From Cladobotryum mycophilum (Eukaryota > Ascomycota > Sordariomycetes > Hypocreales > Hypocreaceae), in assembly GCA_036429605.1 (NCBI GenBank), contig CM071590.1, forward strand, positions 5,952,001 to 6,016,000: a stretch of DNA of 64,000 bases, in the 5' to 3' direction. Under the pieces are notes generated by a model, which saw only the letters and a program-made list of their open reading frames with translations, searched no databases and was not told where the DNA came from. Both the position numbers and the translations under genes were made by a program. Shown here one piece after another: positions 1-11,147 of the stretch (positions within the stretch are counted from its first letter, which is position 1; each line of letters opens with the position of its first letter).

Positions 1-997
1 GGTAACATTATGGAGTAACTTCAAAATAGTAATCACACGTAGTTCAATGACACAGCTGGCCCCCTGTCAATGTACCAAGTAACTCAATCTCATCCCCCTA
101 TACAACGCCCCATAAGGACGAGGCCTCCATAGAGACTTGTCTAAATAAATGCGTCCCTTACCAGTCTCCTGCAAAATAAGCTGCAGGGTCTGTTAGGAGA
201 AAGGGAAGGTCCCAACAAACAGGTTACGGTGGGTCAAAACCGTTTCCGGAGTATGACCACATTTAAATGACGTTCAGGAATGTTCACAAGTTGCTATGTC
301 TTATACGCCTACCAATCGCCATGTTTCGCAACACGCGTAAAAGAAGATTGCAGGAATTGCTCCACGGCGGCGTATGTCTTAGATATTTGGTGGATATTTA
401 CACGTCTTCATCTCTCGATAGATAATAATGTGGATGTCACTATTTCATAGTTCAATATGCATCCTGTAGCCACCACTCTGTGTGCTAGCCTTACTGCATG
501 TCTGTTGCTTGCAGCTCGCTTACCCATCAACGGACCATGTGGGCGACCCAGTGCGTACCAAGACAGCCCAACGCATTTCACCCATGTTTTAGACAAAGCT
601 TGGTGGAGTACAGACTACGAAATAGTAGTCATCCGCGAGCAACGGCGAGGGAATACGGAGTACAACCTCGGTGTTTGCATAACAGCCGATGGGATTGGTC
701 AATTGCCCTGGGCTAGGATGAGTGCGTAGAACCATGGACTAAGCGTCAAGAACATGATGAAGCTACTCGGGATGTAAGAAACAAGGAGAGCGTCTCATGA
801 TCTTACCGCCAGTCACAGTTTGACATAGGATATCTACCCCAGACTTGACATTGGGCTGTGTCTGTATTATTCATCCAACCACTTCAAAAAATAGATAATC
901 GAGGACTTCGGCTTTCCCGAACACATATTACCCCTTCAATCGACCTTATATAACCTGAAGCTAGGACATGCATTTATATTGGTCAACATAGATACTA
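1..997. other. Intergenic / upstream region of the PKS gene
   Basis: No convincing gene. Short overlapping ORFs near 408-729 have no recognisable domain. The plus-strand one at 457-729 begins with a hydrophobic signal-like stretch but lacks other support. The 3' end is the PKS promoter. Confidence 0.5.
946..953 (+). promoter_or_regulatory. TATA-like box upstream of the PKS start
   Basis: An uninterrupted TTATATAA lies about 45 bp before the first in-frame ATG of the PKS gene at 998. The spacing is short for a fungal core promoter but possible. Its role is inferred from position only. Confidence 0.35.
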
Positions 998-3900
998 ATG
1001 AGAATGATGCCGACCAACGAGAATGCCCCAATTGCCATTACAGGATTATCATGTCGGTTTCCCGGAGATGGAGACAATCTGACCAATTTCTGGCATTCAA
1101 TATGCAGCGGCAAATGTAAGACACTTACCTTTGTGCAACGCCCGCTCTGCGGGACAACCCTTGGCTAATATTCTTTTGTACCCAGCGGCCTGGTCAGCAA
1201 TACCGAGAGACAGGCTCGACCGGGACTCATTCAACGCAGAGATTCCACAGGGCGGTCATTTCTTGAAGGAAGACATTTCTCGATTTGACGCCAATTTCTT
1301 TCGCATTTCTCACAATGAAGCCTGCGCTATGGATCCCCAGCAACGGCTCATGCTGGAAGTCGTCTATGAGGCACTGGAGGCGGGAGGATACCCCTTGGAA
1401 GCCATAGCAGGCACCATGACGAGTGTGTATATGGGACAATTCACTAGTGACTACAAGGAACTCATATGTCGAGATCCCGAGATGGCGCTTCCGTTCTCTG
1501 TGACGGGTCTCCAGCCAACTTCACTATCCAATCGAATATCCTGGCTGTTCGACTTGAAGGGGCCAAGCTTGACGCTGGATACAGCTTGCTCATCGAGTCT
1601 CGTGGCGCTACATCTTGCGTGCCAGAGTCTGCGATCAGGGAGTCCGAGATGGCCATTGTCGGTGGCTGCAACCTCATGATTAGCCCAGACATGTTCATCT
1701 TTGAGGCGGGTCAGAAATTCTTGTCGCCAGATGGAAAGTGTAAGACCTTTGATGAGTCTGCCGATGGATATGGGAGAGGAGAGGGATTTGCTGCAATCAT
1801 ACTCAAACGAGTAGATCTTGCCATTAAAGATGGTGATCCCATACGGGCCGTAATCCGCGGTTCGGGTTCTAATCAAGATGGCCACACGACTGGCTTCACG
1901 CTGCCTAGCGCAGAGGCGCAAGCCAGTCTGATTCGCAGCGTTTATGATCAAGCTGGCTTAAGATTTGACCAGACAGGTTATGTGGAAGCACATGTAAGTT
2001 GACCTTCTATCACCTATCGACAAACTTATCTAATTTTGGGGATTTCAGGGAACTGGAACAAAAGCTGGCGATTTGAAAGAGACGACAGCACTGTCAGAGA
2101 CAATAGCATCTACACTTTCCAGCGACAAAAGGCTACTCATAGGATCTGTCAAATCCAACGTAGGTCGATCGCCAACATATCAAAAGATTATACTAATAAT
2201 GACTTGCAGATTGGCCACCTCGAAGCAGCAGCAGGACTCGCTGGCGTAATAAAGAGTGTCATGATGGCGGAAACGGGCACGATCCCACCAAACATCCACT
2301 TCCACAACCCAAACCCGAACATCAGGTTTGAGGAGTGGAAACTCAAAGTTCCAACTGAACTGATGGCGTGGCCGACCGAGGGGCTTCGTCGAATAAGCAT
2401 CAATTCGTTCGGATATGGAGGCACAAATGCGCATATCATCCTTGACGATGCGCAGAGCTACCTTGCCCTTAACGGACTCCGTGGAATTCACACCACTACA
2501 CCAGCCATTCATGACACAACACACACTATCATGAGCGAGTCAAGCGGCATGGTACATCGTGTCTTCACCATCAGCGCTCAGGACAAGGATGGAATTGGAA
2601 GAGCTAAGAAGACATTGGCATATTTTCTGTCAAACAAGGTGACCGCACCATGCACCCAGAGAGAAAGCATCGACTATCTCGACGATCTTGCGTTTACTCT
2701 TAATGAGCGGCGCTCACAGCTGCAATGGAAAACATTCGTCATCGCCTCATCTGTCGAAGAACTGGCCAGTGCGCTCAACTCGGACGAAACGACAACGCCA
2801 GTACATATGTCATCTCAGGTACCTCGCCTGGGATTCGTATTCACTGGGCAAGGTGCCCAATGGGCGCAGATGGGCATCGACCTGATGCGATATCAGACGT
2901 TTAGAGATAGCTTAGAAGCGGCTGATCGATACTTGAAGGACACACTGCGCTGCGAATGGTCTGCCGTAGAGGAGCTTTCAAGGGGAAAATCCACGTCTAA
3001 ACTTCGGCTTGCCCTGTACAGCCAGACACTTTGCACTGTTCTTCAAGTCGCTCTAGTCGATCTCTTGAAACAATGGGGGATCATGCCACAGGCCGTGGTA
3101 GGGCATTCAAGCGGAGAAATTGGAGCTGCGTATTGTCTTGGAGCCCTCTCGAGAGAAGATGCATGGAAGATTGCCTACTACCGAGGCATTGTGTCCTCAA
3201 AGATTAAGCACTCTGGCCTTGATGGCGCCATGTTGGCTGTCGGATCATCTATAGAGGAAGCGAGCGAAGTAATATCTCGCGTGGCCCCAAAGAAAGTTCA
3301 CATCGCTTGCATAAACTCGCCAAAGTCTGTTACTCTATCTGGCGATGCAGATGCGATCGACAAGGTTTACGGTGAGCTTCAAAAACAAGGTGTCTTTGCT
3401 CGAAAACTGCAAGTGGATACAGCGTACCACTCCCCTCATATGCAGATAGTTGCGCGAGATTATTTTGCATCCATTATGGACGTATCTACCAAGTCGTCAG
3501 ATCCCGAGTGCACCATGTATTCAAGTGTTACCGGTGATGTGGTTACAGCCCCGGAACTCGGACTAGCGTACTGGGTCAGAAATCTCATGTCACCAGTCCA
3601 GTTTGCAACCGCAGTCCAGAAGCTTGCTGAAAGCAAAGAAGCGCCCGTAGATGTCTTGGTTGAGGTTGGTCCCCATTCAGCTCTCCAGGGTCCATCGACC
3701 CAGAGCTTGCAGGCAATTGGAATTTGGGACATGCCTTATCTTTCTGCCCTCACCAGGTTTCAGAATGGTGTCGACACAGCGCTCAATATGGTTGGGAGTT
3801 TGTATACTCAGGGGTATTCTGTGCGCTTTCGTGAGATCAATGGCTGCGCCAGGATGCCACGACCATTGGTTGACTTGCCCGCCTACTCATGGAACCATAC

Positions 3901-6900
3901 CCAGAGTCACTGGGCAGAGTCTAGGGTGGCGAAAGATCATCGATTGCGTAGAGCAGCATACAAGCCTCTGCTAGGAGCAAAAATATCGAGTTTTGTGGCA
4001 GGGGAACACCTGTGGAGACGTCGCATCCAACTATCCGAAAGCCCATGGATCGCAGACCACAAGATCCAGGGGACCGTGTTCTATCCGGCTGCAGGTTTCA
4101 TTGCCTCTGCTGTAGAAGCCGCGCTGTCCGTTGCTGAAGATGGTTGCAAAGTTACTAAGTTCCGTTTACGGGACATTCAACTGAAAGCAGCGCTGCCAAT
4201 TTCACAAGAGGATAACATCGAGTACTTGGTCAGCCTAAGACCTTCCCTTGGCGATGAAAACGATCTGGCACCCCGATGGAAAGAATTTGTCATAAGTAGT
4301 TGCAGAGATGGCAAAACACTCGAGCGCAATTGTCATGGCTACATTATGATTGAGTATGAATCGAAGACGCTCAATCAGACGAACCATTATTGGATGCCTC
4401 CCCATCTCCAGACAGAGGGGGTGAGTAGCACTGCGGTCAACCCTGAGAGATTTTATAAGCATTTATCCAAGGTTGGCTTCCAATATGGACCTGCCTTCCA
4501 AAACATCACAGAGATTAGTACAGGCTCTGGACAAAGTCACGGTGTCTTGAGCATACCGAATGTTGGGCTCGACTTATCTCGAACACCCCACATCATCCAT
4601 CCCACCACATTGGACGCAGCATTCCATCTAGTTTTTGCTGCCCTTGGCGATGGCTCAGATAAAATTACCCAGGCTACAGTCCCCAAGTCAATCAATGAAG
4701 TTGTGATATTAGCAGACATCCCCTTCCAAGCTGGCTCTCAGCTTCGAGGCATCGCGCACGCTTCCAGACGTGGCTTCAAAGAAGTTTTGGCCAATATTGT
4801 TATGAAGGACGAGATTAAAGGTTCTCCCATCTTGGCCGTAACGGGTCTTTGCTGTACTGAAGTAGGGGGCAACAGCAATGGTGGCGCTGATGCAAACGTA
4901 GCCAGAAGTGTTTGCAGCAAACTCGTTTGGAGACCAGCCATCGGTTTATTGAATGCTGAAGAACTCCGAGATGTCGTTCAGAAGGCGGTTGAATCACCGG
5001 CGTGTCCTGCTAGATCGACGCATGCTGCGATTTCTGAGCTTGTCAAGTTGATGCATCATTGCAACCCCATCATATCCATATCCGAGATCGTTGTCGACAA
5101 GAACCAAAAGTTGCTCTGTGAAATGTCTGATCTTGTTGACGTCTGGAAAACAGCCAGCCATGCCATTTGGTGTCCGGATGAGAGTATAGCACAATTTGCC
5201 CAAGAAGCGTGCCAGAACGCCCAAGACACACGAGCTGAACTGATTGACTTGAGAAAACCTCTTCTTCAGGAAATATCTTTGCAGACTAGTGACGTCGTCT
5301 TTGTGCCGCAGTCGTTATCGATATCCGAACAGGTGCTCCGGAATGCGAAACAGCTTCTGGCCAGTGGTGGCCGCCTGTGCTTAACCGTACCCACTGGTCG
5401 GTCAGAAGATGTTAAAGCTTTAGGGAATAAGACTGGTATTTCTAGCTGGGTTGAGATTCACGATGTAGATGATTCTGAGAAGCAACCGTTGTCCCTCCTT
5501 ATTGGCATAAATGATGAGAACACAGAACACGAAATGGATGGAGTCGTCGACCGAGGAGAGGTCATCATTCTACAACCTTCAGCGCCGGAAACCTCTGCCC
5601 TGGCACATGAAGTCCAATCATACTTGGAGGCTCGAGGTTACAAAGCTGTCTGTCGATCATTGAATGATAGCTCACCATCCTGGAACGGGAAACTATGTAT
5701 TTCTCTCCTCGAGATGCACAGTCCTCTCCTCTACAACATGTCAGAAGCCGAATTCAACCAGATCAAGGCACTCATCCTAGAGACTGGCAAGATTCTTTGG
5801 GTTTCGGGACATGGTGAGCCATCCAGTGCAATGATTGACGGCTTGGCACGCGTCGTGCGCAACGAAGAGCCTGGGTTAGCTTTCCACACACTTCGAGTTA
5901 ACACCTTGTCCCAAAACTCGTCCACCAAGATTGCAGATCTCATTCTGCGCGCCTTTTGTGACGAGAGCGGCGATAATGAGTACACGATTGAGGATGGTGT
6001 CATCCACGTTAGCCGTGTTCTGGAGGATGATGGCATGAACGATGAACTGCACCAATTGGGACCCCAGGGGAAGAATACAACTACCCAGCGATCATTAAGC
6101 AATGATGACAAGCCCTTGAAGCTCTGCGTTCAAAATCCAGGCATGGTTGATTCGATTTGCTTCGAATTTGATGACATTGCCGCGACTGAACTCGAGGAAG
6201 ACGAAGTGGAGATTGCAGTGAAAGCATCCTCACTGAGGTAAGATTCCCAAGTCACCAAAATTTCCATAATCAAGCTAACAGATTATCAGCGCCAGAGACT
6301 TTAGAACGGTAATGGGCCAATTGCCAGATACAAATCTTGGCCTCGACGCAGCGGGGATCGTTCGCCGTGTAGGGTCAGCGGTCACAGGGTTCGGCGTTGG
6401 TGATCGAGTCATCATGTGTAAACTTGGAGCGCATCGAATGGTCCACAGAGCCAAAGCTGAGTTATGCACCCATATACCAAAGGAAATGACGTTTGAAGAG
6501 GCCACATCGATACCGTTTGCCTATGGCACAGCGTGGTATGCACTGATGCGGCTAGCCAGAGCACATCAAGGTCAATCGATCCTTGTTACCGAGGCCGCTG
6601 GAAGTATTGGGCAGGCTGCCATTCGGATTGCTCATGGTGTCGGACTAAGAGTCTTTGCGACGGTCGATTCAGAGGATGAGAGCTCGTTGCTTCGCACAAG
6701 GTATAACATCAAAGACGATCATATCTTCGACTCAAGAAGTTCAGGCTTTGCCAATGTGATTAAACAATCGACTAACGGCCAAGGATTTGACATTGTTCTC
6801 AATTCTTTGACGGGAGAGGCGCTGCGGCAGATGTCACTCTGCGTTACTCCGTTCGGCACCTTTATTGATCTCTCCATAGACAATTCCTCCAAGGGTACCT

Positions 6901-8300
6901 CTGTGCGGCCTATTGTGCAAGATGTCACGTACAGCTCATTAGATCTCGTACGGATTGCTAGAGAAAGGCCCAGCATCATGGCGCATATCTTGCAAGGCGT
7001 CTTTGAGCTGGTGGAGAAAAAAGCCATTGAACCAATCTCTTTCACCTCATTTCCAATCTCGGATGTCAAGAGCGCTCTCCAAGCAGTGGAGGCGAACCCA
7101 TCAAGCCAAGTAGTGCTCACATTTTCAGGCGAACAAATCGTTCCATGCATAACACAGCACGACTTGTCTTTGGAGCTAGATCCCAACGCAGCCTATGTGT
7201 TAGCTGGAGGACTCGGTGGGCTGGGTCGCAGTATGGCAAAGATGCTAATAGATCATGGAGCCCGCCGGCTATGCTTTCTCTCCCGAAGCGGTGCCAAGTC
7301 TCCAAATGCTATGGAGCTGGTACAATCTCTTCAGGCTCAGGGCGTCCAAACATTAGTACATGCTTGCGATATCACAAACCCAAAAGCCGTTCAAGAAGCT
7401 GTTGAGACATGTTCAAAGGAACTCGGTCCCATCCGAGGTGTACTCCAGTGCGCGCTAGTACTGAGAGACTCACTCTTCCGCAACATGACCTACCAACAAT
7501 GGGTAGAATCAACACAGCCCAAGATCCAAGGAACATGGAACCTTCACCAGAGTCTGCCGGACGTTGACTTTTTCCTTTCTCTCGGCTCATTCACAGCCAT
7601 CTTTGGCAATAGAGGCCAGAGCAACTATGCAGCTGGAGGCGCCTACTTGGACGCCATTGCGCACTTTCGACGAGCGCAGGGCATGCACGCCGTGACTATT
7701 GATTTCGGCGTGGTGCGAGATGTCGGCCTGCTAGCGGAGCAGGGTATGACCAATACACTTCGGGACTTTGAGATGCTATACGGTCTCGACGAGGACGAGT
7801 TCCTGAACATGGTCAAGCTAGCAATCGCTGGCGATATATCTGGATCGATAGCACCGCAAGTCCTGACCGGCCTGGCCACCGGCGGCAGTGCCATTGCGGC
7901 GGGCGTTGAGCCAGCATGGTATCTCGACGACGCCAAGTTTTCCATCATGGCCAAAACTGGAACCAAGCAAACACACGGTGGCCCTCAATCAGAATCAAGT
8001 GTCTCAACACGACTCTCGAATGCAGTCTCTCTAGAAGATGCTGCGAGCATCGTGACAGACGCGCTCGTAGATCGAGTGGCAAGCATGCTGAAGACTAACG
8101 CGAGTGAGATTGACCCGAATCGCTTCCTGCACTCATACGGCATCGATTCTCTCGTTGCGATTCAGGTTGTAGATTGGGTGCTGAAGGAGTGCAAGGCACA
8201 AATTACGGTACTGGACGTAATGGCGGGGATACCAATTACTGAGATTGCGAAGAAGATTGCCGGGAGGTCTACTCTGACAAAGGCGTTGATACCAACATGA
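998..8300 (+). CDS. Highly reducing type I polyketide synthase, with a one-base frameshift in KS
   Basis: Iterative type I PKS with five exons (998-1115, 1186-1993, 2049-2159, 2210-6237, 6290-8300). It is about 2358 residues if one missing base near 1638-1641 is allowed for. Domains in order: KS (Cys in DTACSSS about 174, His about 309 and 349), AT (GHSSGE, Ser about 646), DH (HxxxGxxxxP at His 963, Asp 1148), a degenerate methyltransferase (about 1370-1405), ER (glycine-rich nucleotide motif about 1790), KR (GGLGGLG about 1992, Tyr about 2135) and ACP (GIDSL, Ser about 2309). There is no thioesterase or reductase, so release must be in trans or spontaneous, as is usual for fungal HR-PKSs. 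The frameshift lies between the active-site Cys and the rest of KS, so as read the protein is truncated. First ATG at 998; 1004 and 1007 are in-frame alternatives. The product cannot be predicted. Confidence 0.93.
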
Positions 8301-8519
8301 TAGATAGATACACGAATGAATGATAGCTCTTTGAACTCTGAGTATTTGTTGTTGAATCATTGTTTTGATGGTATCGCCTCGACTAAAATGTCGAAGCAAC
8401 GTTTCTAATTCCTCCATCTAACCTCTATGGTAAACACCAGTGTTGAGCTTTTCCCTTCCAATCAGTCCAGTCCCCCATTTACTCCATATTTTTGTCACAA
8501 TGCATTCCCTTCATTGCGC

Positions 8520-11147
8520 TTAGAATCTATCCATGATCCATGTCTTTCGAGCTTCATCATCCATAGATCCCAAGAATTCCGTTTCCGCCTTCTTGACAGC
8601 CGTATATCGCTCGACAAGAGCCTCACCCATCCATTCGTGCATCTCCTTATCGGCGTCCAAAGCGTCCAAAGACTCGTCAATACTGCGTGGAAGCCTCTTA
8701 ACAATACCAAATTCTTGACGTTGGGCATCAGACAACGAAGCAGGATCGGTAGCGCAGTCCTTCCAGATCAACTCCTCCCTGTCCAAGACACCATGCGTAC
8801 CGGCGGAGAGCACAGCAGCCATGGCAAGGTATGGGTTGGCCAGTCCGTCCATGCACTTCATTTCCCAGTGGCTGCCCTCGACCTTGCGAAGAGGAGCTTC
8901 TCGGTTCTGGCTTCCGTACATGACCCAAGTACCGCCAGCCCAGCAACCGTCCTGAGCACGTTCGTAGCTAGCCCTATTACTATAGGTGAATGCGATGATG
9001 GATCGCAAATGTTTCAGAATACCAGCGTAGAATGGTTCGTAAACTGCGGGATCCGAGCCATTTGGAGATGAGATTGACATGTGGACGTGGGCAGCAGTTC
9101 CACATGCCATAGCGAATGGCTTTGGGTGAAGCGTCATTCTGAATCCCTTGGCAGCGGCGCAAGAGGATACAATGTCTCTTGTATAGAGCAAAGCCTCTAC
9201 GGCCTGCAATGCCGGTGCCCTGGGTAGAACAATCTCGTATTGCCCGGGAGCGCTTTCAGCGTGAACCATTTCTATGTATACGCCAGCAGCGTCTAGCTTC
9301 TCAATAGCGTCATCGATGACCTCCATGACGGCTTCATGCTCAAAGGCTCTGACGTTGGAGGCGTTGTGTCCAGGATAACCGAGCCCCTCATAACTAGATT
9401 CGCCGCGACGAGCAAATAACAGCTCCATCTCGAAGCCAAGATCAAATGTCAAGCCGTGAGAAGCAGCCTTGTCTAGGGTTCTTTGCAAAATAGTTCTGGA
9501 GCAAAGAGGCATCAGCGATCCATCCTTTTCAGTGAAATTTGACATGACCATGATATGATCCTTTCTTGGTCCTGGGCGAAGTGTCGTAAAGTCCGGAATC
9601 AGTCGATGCTCTCCCGTGGCAGTCGCACCAGCTACAAGCATCTCATTCAGCATCAGGCCAGAATATGCAGTCGCAATTCCAAAGGTAAAGTCTTGTCCGT
9701 TCGTCAACATCGACCAGACGCGCCGAATTGGAACAGATCTCATTCTGGGTGCGGACATCACATCATTCCACCACAGGCTGAGGTATTTTGGAGCTTCTTT
9801 GCCTTCCAAGAATTGCGATAGCAGCTGCAGATTCCTGTCCCGTGAATCCGACGGCGTCAACTGAAGGGCAGTGGTCGACTTCTTGAGCGTCAATTTCAGA
9901 TCGTAGAGCTTATTCGCGTTGTTGAAGAGGATATCTTCTACTAGACGAATTGCCTGTTCTGAAGTCAAATCGCCCTTTCGAACATACTCTATTAGAACAG
10001 TGCGAAGGACCTCCCGAACCTGAGTCACCGCCAAGAAGTAGGTCTCTGGAAAATAATGGCCATCGGTACTCCATAGAACCTTTGATCCTGGGGAGAGCTC
10101 CAAAATTTGGCGTACGACGGCTTCCTGTCCATCTCTGCTCAGGATTGGGAACACCTCGCCTATGTCAGCGTAGACATTTGGATACATGGTCGCCAAGTAG
10201 CCCGCCTCACGCATGAATGGGTAGCCAGAGTGCAAGAGGACAATGGGAACTGTTGGGTATTCTCTAATGAATGGCTGGAGATGCGCTGGAGATGCCTTGG
10301 TCAGAGTGATGTCGTTATCTCCCAAGCCGGTGTGGAATTGAATAGGCTTCTTGTGCTTGCCAGGGCTATCTTGAATCAAATTGGCAAGATAGTGAACAAA
10401 GTAGTCGTTCAGGCCATCATGCTGGAGTCTGTCGAATGGCTTCGCTCCGGGCTCCTTTCGTTGAATAAAGATATTCGTAAAGGCCTCAAGAGCCTTATCG
10501 TCATCTTGCTCCGCAGGGATGTCCAGGCCAGTCCTGTAGCAAATTACAGACTTGAAACCAACGACCTTTGGGTCCAAGATGGCCTGCTCAATCTCAGCCT
10601 TGAAGTCCAGAATGACGGTAGTAAAGGCGTCGTGGAAAGAGGTGCTCCTGACGCACGCTCTCTCGATAAGACGCTGAGCGACTTGCTCGATGCGAACAAT
10701 TCGCTTACTGGCGCTAGGCGTGATGGTGTCAAAGTGGTTGTACGCCATCAGTTCATCCCCGCCCAGTCCATCGTCAACAAGGACGCACTCGATGCCCGAC
10801 AAACACCGGGCCGTCCAGCCGTGGTAGTTTTCTGCGCGCTTCTTCTCAATTGCACCTTCGACGGCTTCCCAGGTTGCATCGCAGCCGAGAACAGAAGACA
10901 GCTGCTTGACTGCGCGGAAATGGGCCAGTGAGGTCCGGGACGCCTCGATGCCGTCATGGGCTTCACTAGCGATGGAGAGAAACGGGTACGTGCTGATTGC
11001 CTCTGGCCGTAGGAGTGCATGCGCATGATGGTCTATGATGGGAGTATTTTGAATCGCGCTAAGAAGGGCATCTTGCCCACCCGCAGCTGTCTTATTGTTC
11101 ATAGTGAGTGATCTCCAGGGTTCGTTGAGGGGAATATGAAGAAGCAT
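8520..11147 (-). CDS. FluG-like protein: amidohydrolase plus glutamine synthetase-like domains
   Basis: Intronless, 875 residues. The N-terminal half (to about 415) is an amidohydrolase-2-type metal-dependent hydrolase with an early HHAHAL motif. The C-terminal half is type-I glutamine synthetase-like, with a GxxxEMKCMDGLANPY segment, a GTAAHVHMS motif and an APGQYEIVL segment. This fusion is the architecture of FluG, needed in Aspergillus nidulans for an extracellular signal that triggers conidiation; related fungal paralogues have other or unknown roles. It is convergent with the PKS, with only about 220 bp between stops. A second in-frame ATG at 11102 gives a start closer to the first domain and may be the real one. 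Membership of a PKS cluster is possible but rests on adjacency only. Confidence 0.85.
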   Translation of the reverse strand: MLLHIPLNEPWRSLTMNNKTAAGGQDALLSAIQNTPIIDHHAHALLRPEAISTYPFLSIASEAHDGIEASRTSLAHFRAVKQLSSVLGCDATWEAVEGAIEKKRAENYHGWTARCLSGIECVLVDDGLGGDELMAYNHFDTITPSASKRIVRIEQVAQRLIERACVRSTSFHDAFTTVILDFKAEIEQAILDPKVVGFKSVICYRTGLDIPAEQDDDKALEAFTNIFIQRKEPGAKPFDRLQHDGLNDYFVHYLANLIQDSPGKHKKPIQFHTGLGDNDITLTKASPAHLQPFIREYPTVPIVLLHSGYPFMREAGYLATMYPNVYADIGEVFPILSRDGQEAVVRQILELSPGSKVLWSTDGHYFPETYFLAVTQVREVLRTVLIEYVRKGDLTSEQAIRLVEDILFNNANKLYDLKLTLKKSTTALQLTPSDSRDRNLQLLSQFLEGKEAPKYLSLWWNDVMSAPRMRSVPIRRVWSMLTNGQDFTFGIATAYSGLMLNEMLVAGATATGEHRLIPDFTTLRPGPRKDHIMVMSNFTEKDGSLMPLCSRTILQRTLDKAASHGLTFDLGFEMELLFARRGESSYEGLGYPGHNASNVRAFEHEAVMEVIDDAIEKLDAAGVYIEMVHAESAPGQYEIVLPRAPALQAVEALLYTRDIVSSCAAAKGFRMTLHPKPFAMACGTAAHVHMSISSPNGSDPAVYEPFYAGILKHLRSIIAFTYSNRASYERAQDGCWAGGTWVMYGSQNREAPLRKVEGSHWEMKCMDGLANPYLAMAAVLSAGTHGVLDREELIWKDCATDPASLSDAQRQEFGIVKRLPRSIDESLDALDADKEMHEWMGEALVERYTAVKKAETEFLGSMDDEARKTWIMDRF

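Noticed and set aside
457..729. 90-codon ORF with a signal-like N-terminus
   Set aside because: Overlaps other ORFs on both strands, has no domain, and lies in the PKS upstream region; too weak to call a gene.
10107..10931. 274-codon plus-strand ORF
   Set aside because: Antisense shadow of the FluG-like gene with no independent motif.
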